NCBI GenBank assembly: GCA_009711295.1
Contig: WLST01000001.1
Coordinates: 1-64,000 of the forward strand
Length of the DNA stretch: 64,000 nucleotides
Source: Actinomycetota bacterium
GTDB taxonomy: Bacteria > Actinomycetota > Acidimicrobiia > Acidimicrobiales > Ilumatobacteraceae
Direction: 5' to 3'
The position numbers and the translations under genes were made by a program. The notes beneath the pieces were generated by a model. It saw only the letters and a program-made list of their open reading frames with translations. It was not told the origin of the DNA and made no database searches. This document shows, in pieces, positions 59,985 through 64,000 of this stretch; position 1 is the first letter of the stretch; each line of letters starts with the position of its first letter.

Positions 59985-60968
59985 CTACTGCATTGCCTCG
60001 GCTAAGAGTTCCATCGACCTCAGTCGAGCTGGCGTGTTCTCACAATGGTGAACCACCATCAATTCATCGGGTTCCACAGCGCGAAGGAACTCATTGACCT
60101 TCTCTTTCACCAGCTGTGTGTCGCCCACTGCGCTGTAGGTGAAAATCTGGTTCAGATACTGCGCTCGTGGTGAATTGAGGAGATCAGTCACTTCCTCGTC
60201 GCTCAGCCTGTTGCCCGGCCCACCAAAGAGGGCTTTGGCGAATACGCGGCGCCGGCGCTCGAGTTGCCTTTCAGCATCGGCAGTGGTGTCAGCCGCAATG
60301 ATGTTCATGCTCGCCATTGCGTGCGGTTTGTCGAGCTGAGCCGATGGCGTGAAGCGTTCGCGGTAAATATGCAGCGCTTCATGCAGGTGCTGTGGCGCGA
60401 AATGCGAGGCAAAAGCAAAGGGCAAACCCAGCAGGGCTGCGAGCTGGGCTCCAAAGAGCGATGAACCCAAAATATAGAGCGGAACAAATGTGCCATAACC
60501 TGGCGTTGCTTGCACATGTTCAACGCGCGAATTGTGCGAGAGAAAACCTTGCAGTTCAACCACGTCTTGGGCGAAGTGTTCTGCAGCACGTGGGTCGCGG
60601 CGTAGTGCACGAAAAGTATTTTGATCGGTTCCCGGTGCACGGCCGAGGCCAATATCGATGCGGCCTGGGTGTAGTTCTGCCAACGTGCCAAATTGTTCAG
60701 CAATAACGAGAGGTGAATGATTCGGCAACATGACGCCACCTGAACCAAGACGAATAGTAGAAGTATTTGCTGCAACGTGCGCAATAAGCACGGCTGGAGC
60801 CGACGATGCAATGGATTGTGAGTTGTGATGCTCTGCGTACCACACACGCGTGTAGCCCAATTGCTCAGCTTTTTGAGCAACGGTCACGCACCCATTCAGG
60901 CTCTCGTGCACTGTTTCGCCTTCACCAATAGAAGCAAGATCAAGAAGGGAGAGTGGAACCTTGCTCAC
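59985..60968 (-). CDS. LLM class (luciferase-like) flavin-dependent oxidoreductase
   Basis: [112 protein letters not shown]. Confidence 0.94.
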   Translation of the reverse strand: MSKVPLSLLDLASIGEGETVHESLNGCVTVAQKAEQLGYTRVWYAEHHNSQSIASSAPAVLIAHVAANTSTIRLGSGGVMLPNHSPLVIAEQFGTLAELHPGRIDIGLGRAPGTDQNTFRALRRDPRAAEHFAQDVVELQGFLSHNSRVEHVQATPGYGTFVPLYILGSSLFGAQLAALLGLPFAFASHFAPQHLHEALHIYRERFTPSAQLDKPHAMASMNIIAADTTADAERQLERRRRVFAKALFGGPGNRLSDEEVTDLLNSPRAQYLNQIFTYSAVGDTQLVKEKVNEFLRAVEPDELMVVHHCENTPARLRSMELLAEAMQ

Positions 60969-61021
60969 AGTGACCTTTCGCTTCGGTGGAGTGAAATGAA
61001 CGATAGCCTGAGAACTCGCGC

Positions 61022-61095
<74 letters not shown>

Positions 61096-61104
61096 CTATC
61101 GGAT

Positions 61105-61689
61105 TTAGCTCTCGACGGGGAGTTTCTCGGAGTAACTCACCCGCATGCAGGAGCCGCCGAATAGAGATTCGATTTCTTCGGTCATTTCCAATGAACCCCC
61201 GACATACAGCGACCAAAAGTCAACATCGGTTCCAACAAACCATGCATGGTCATCTGGCCACATGAGGTCGGGGTTGCGCCACTCATCCGAACTCGGATAT
61301 CTCAACTCACCCAACGATAGTAAGTCACCGGTGAGAAGGAAGTAGACCCGAGTCGGCATTACAAGTTTTGGAATCTGTGAGAGTTCTTCGCGATTCGACT
61401 CCGATTGGAAGCCATGCCCTTCCCAAATACCGAAAGTTAAGTTGCCGAGCGGCGATGAGTGTTTTGCACAAATAGAACCCAGCGCGACGAACATCTCTCT
61501 ATACGCCGACCACCAGTGCTGTATTCTGGGTTCTGGTGCTAAGAGCCGAACGACCGCTTCAAAGGTATTCGGAATAAGAGTCCCCACCGTCCCGACGCTG
61601 CCAGCGCACCCATTACAAATCCATTCTTCTGTACCGGTTGTCGTGATTGATGAAATTGAATCACCAAAGGGGAAGGTACTCACCAGCAC
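61105..61689 (-). CDS. Hypothetical protein (194 aa)
   Basis: GTG start; LLSLGELRYPSSDEWRNPDLMWPDDHAWFVGTDVDFWSLYVGGS looks like a conserved actinobacterial hypothetical family C-terminus. Confidence 0.65.
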   Translation of the reverse strand: MLVSTFPFGDSISSITTTGTEEWICNGCAGSVGTVGTLIPNTFEAVVRLLAPEPRIQHWWSAYREMFVALGSICAKHSSPLGNLTFGIWEGHGFQSESNREELSQIPKLVMPTRVYFLLTGDLLSLGELRYPSSDEWRNPDLMWPDDHAWFVGTDVDFWSLYVGGSLEMTEEIESLFGGSCMRVSYSEKLPVES

Positions 61690-62015
61690 AAACCAGTCGG
61701 ACGCACAGCAAACTCGCTCAACTCGGCGCGCACAAGAGTGAGTTCGTGCCTTCCCGGGCTGGCCCCCACAGTAATTGTGGAAAGTGTCGCCGCCAAGTGT
61801 GCAATTCCGAGTTCTAATCTTTCATAAAAATTCAATTCAAATTTAGCATTTGCGTCCGGTATGAATAATTGTGAAATTACAGTCATGATGTCTGCTAGAC
61901 GGAGATAGCGGAATGCAGATTTCATATAGGCATGCATTTCATGACCAGAAACTACTCCTGATTGAGAATCAAAAATTACTCCGACACCAACAGTAGCCTC
62001 TCTCGCCGAAAGCAT
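61680..62015 (-). CDS. Hypothetical protein
   Basis: ORF 61680..62060, possible ATG 62015 (MLSAREATVGVGVIFDS); overlaps the start of the downstream hypothetical by about 10 nt, suggesting coupling. Confidence 0.45.
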   Translation of the reverse strand: MLSAREATVGVGVIFDSQSGVVSGHEMHAYMKSAFRYLRLADIMTVISQLFIPDANAKFELNFYERLELGIAHLAATLSTITVGASPGRHELTLVRAELSEFAVRPTGLCW

Positions 62016-62032
62016 GCCTCCTCTGCAACTAG

Positions 62033-62254
62033 GTGATTGACCCGATGGACGAAAGTTCAATAAGGGCTCCTCGAGGCGCTAATGGCAAGCTCGTGACGAA
62101 CGCCCAATTAGATGAGTGCCACGGCAGGGTGGGCGAGGTCATGTTCAACGGAAAGAAGCAGAGGATGTACCACTATGTGCTCAACAACGAGTACCCATAC
62201 TCCATCGGATGCCTTCGTGGAACCCCTCGGCCGATGATTGGCATGAATCACTAA
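62033..62254 (+). pseudogene. Probable YHYH-domain protein C-terminal remnant
   Basis: LDECHGRVGEVMFNGKKQRMYHYVLNNEYPYSIGCLRGTP resembles the C-terminus of YHYH proteins; no N-terminal domain or signal peptide. Confidence 0.5.
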
Positions 62255-62353
62255 GGCTTCGTCACTCCGATAGATCAACGCCGTGGAATTCTCGGCTTGC
62301 TCAATTCCTTGCTGTACTTGGCGTTGAGTTCCGTTGAGTGGCAGGGTAGTTGC

Positions 62354-63568
62354 ATGCAATTCGACGTCGCCATCATCGGGGCAGGCCCTGGGGGCTCTTC
62401 GGCTGCCATTACTGCAGCGCGCGCTGGGCTCAAGGTGCTGTTGCTCGAAAAAGGCAGTTATGGCCGCGACAAAGTATGTGGCGATGGTCTTACCCCACGA
62501 GCAATTGCTGCGTTAAAAGAACTGCAAGTTGATTTTTCAGTAGCTCACCGCATTGATGGCTTGCGCATGATTGCCGGGAAAAAAGAACGAGAACTGCTCT
62601 GGCCCTCGAATACGGCGTTTCCCAACCATGGTGCAGTATGGCCCCGTCAAAAATTCGACCAACACTTAGTTGACTTAGCCATTGCCGCAGGCGCCGATGT
62701 GCGTTTCGATGCCGAAGCGCTTCCTGTTTTTGAAGGCACCAAAGTGGTGGGTGTGGAAGTGGCTGGCGAAGTTTTTCATGCGTCTCTCGTGGTGCTTGCC
62801 GCAGGCGCACAAGGAGCCGCAGCAAAAATGCTGGGTGCGGTGCGCGACCCCAATGAAACTTTTGGTTTAGCTATTCGGGCCTATGCAAAAACACCACGTC
62901 ATGCCGAGCGGCATTTGGAAGCATGTTTGAGTTTGCAAGACGAACACGGCACTGCAGTACCTGGGTACGGATGGATGTTCCCTGCAGGCGATGGCACCGT
63001 CAATATTGGTGTGGGTGCGCTGAGCACCATGAAGGGTTTTAAAAAACTCAACCTCAACACATTGCTCGATCAGTACGCATCTCTCGTGCGTGACTCATGG
63101 TCACTTGGCGACTACGAAGACAAGCCACGCGCGTGGCGTTTGCCGATGAGTTGCATGAAACGTTCTGGCCCAGGTTGGGTAGCAATTGGCGATTCCGCCG
63201 GATTCGTGAATCCCATGAACGGCGAAGGTATTGACTATGCCTTGGAGTCGGGCATGCTCGCAGTGAATTGTTTCCTCGAAAACCCAGCAACTGCTCCTCA
63301 GCAATACGACCGCCTCGTGGGCGAACGCTTCGACGACTTCTTGCGCACGGGTCGCAGGTTCAGCCTCATCATCGGGCACCCCTGGTTGTTGAAGCCAGGC
63401 CTGCGCATTGCCGTGGGTACTCAAAGTGCTGCCGACATCACCCTTGCAGTGATGGGAAACCTCATCGACTCATCAACACCAGGTGCTGCAGGCAAAGTAA
63501 TGCGCCTTGCCGACAACGTGTTGCGTATTGCCGACCCTGTACTGCGTCGCACGCGGGCAAAGGCGTAA
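62354..63568 (+). CDS. Geranylgeranyl reductase family FAD-dependent oxidoreductase
   Basis: ATG 62354 MQFDVAIIGAGPGGSSAAITAARAGLKVLLLEKGSYGRDKVCGDGLTPRAIAAL; WVAIGDSAGFVNPMNGEGIDYALESG. Confidence 0.94.
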   Translation: MQFDVAIIGAGPGGSSAAITAARAGLKVLLLEKGSYGRDKVCGDGLTPRAIAALKELQVDFSVAHRIDGLRMIAGKKERELLWPSNTAFPNHGAVWPRQKFDQHLVDLAIAAGADVRFDAEALPVFEGTKVVGVEVAGEVFHASLVVLAAGAQGAAAKMLGAVRDPNETFGLAIRAYAKTPRHAERHLEACLSLQDEHGTAVPGYGWMFPAGDGTVNIGVGALSTMKGFKKLNLNTLLDQYASLVRDSWSLGDYEDKPRAWRLPMSCMKRSGPGWVAIGDSAGFVNPMNGEGIDYALESGMLAVNCFLENPATAPQQYDRLVGERFDDFLRTGRRFSLIIGHPWLLKPGLRIAVGTQSAADITLAVMGNLIDSSTPGAAGKVMRLADNVLRIADPVLRRTRAKA

Positions 63569-63600
63569 ATCGCCTCCCCACAATGTTCTACATTGAGGGC

Positions 63601-63963
63601 ATGGGCGTTTCTGTCAAAAAGAACTATTTCAACGGCTTGCGCGGCGCACTGGAAGATATTGCGCGCGATGAATTTTGGCCGACAACATTTATTTCAGACC
63701 CCTCTGCGCCACCCGATGTGCATTGGCATGCATGCGATGTGCACGGGTACGTCATTAGCGGTAACTCCACCATCCTCGATGGCGAAACAGGGCAGTGGTT
63801 GTCGCTCTCGGCAGGCGACAAACTCATTATTCCTGCAGGTGCGCTGCATATTGAAGGGGAGTCGGAGAGCACTGTTGTTTACGTGGTGGCAACACGTGAC
63901 CAGTTGCCTTTTAAAGAAGTATTTCGGTTGCTTCCCGCAGATGACCCGCAACGTCCGCGTTAG
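63601..63963 (+). CDS. Cupin domain protein
   Basis: VHWHACDVHGYVISGNSTILDGETGQWLSLSAGDKLIIPAGALHIEGESESTVVYVVA. Confidence 0.8.
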   Translation: MGVSVKKNYFNGLRGALEDIARDEFWPTTFISDPSAPPDVHWHACDVHGYVISGNSTILDGETGQWLSLSAGDKLIIPAGALHIEGESESTVVYVVATRDQLPFKEVFRLLPADDPQRPR

Positions 63964-64000
63964 CTAAGGCTTCATAACAACCCAGCCGCGGTTTTGTAGC

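Overview
64 kb of densely coding chromosomal sequence from an Actinomycetota-like genome, possibly an Acidimicrobiia relative. Lineage markers are mshD, a DUF3499-like protein, several F420/luciferase-like oxidoreductases and gltBD. No CRISPR array, prophage, IS element or rRNA was recognised. The core content includes aconitase, gltB/gltD, ddl/murF, a potABCD-type polyamine transporter with aldehyde dehydrogenase and Lrp regulator, rlmN, mshD, nth, a his cluster (hisCBHAF + hisI) running into trpE, ppdK, dnaG, a sigma-70 factor and two tRNAs. Main points for follow-up: (1) the sigma factor directly downstream of dnaG carries a tandem duplication of its region 3-4 module, so it has two sigma4 domains, with a gapless offset of 127 aa; the inner sigma4 has an altered -35 recognition helix. 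(2) A tightly packed five-gene operon (FAR-like reductase/HAD fusion, Zn-dehydrogenase, divergent LarA-like protein, PlsC acyltransferase, PAP2/Aur1-like phosphatase) faces a TetR gene across a perfect 9-2-9 palindrome, and may be an uncharacterised lipid pathway. (3) A second TetR-associated catabolic divergon has a perfect 8-4-8 palindrome exactly centred between two start codons. (4) A J-domain protein has a membrane anchor and a Cys-rich extracytoplasmic LppU/septum-formation-like domain. (5) gltBD has a leader with nested and potentially alternative hairpins. Convergent genes repeatedly overlap at their 3' ends, several times through a shared TTAG. All homology calls are from reading the protein sequences without database searches.
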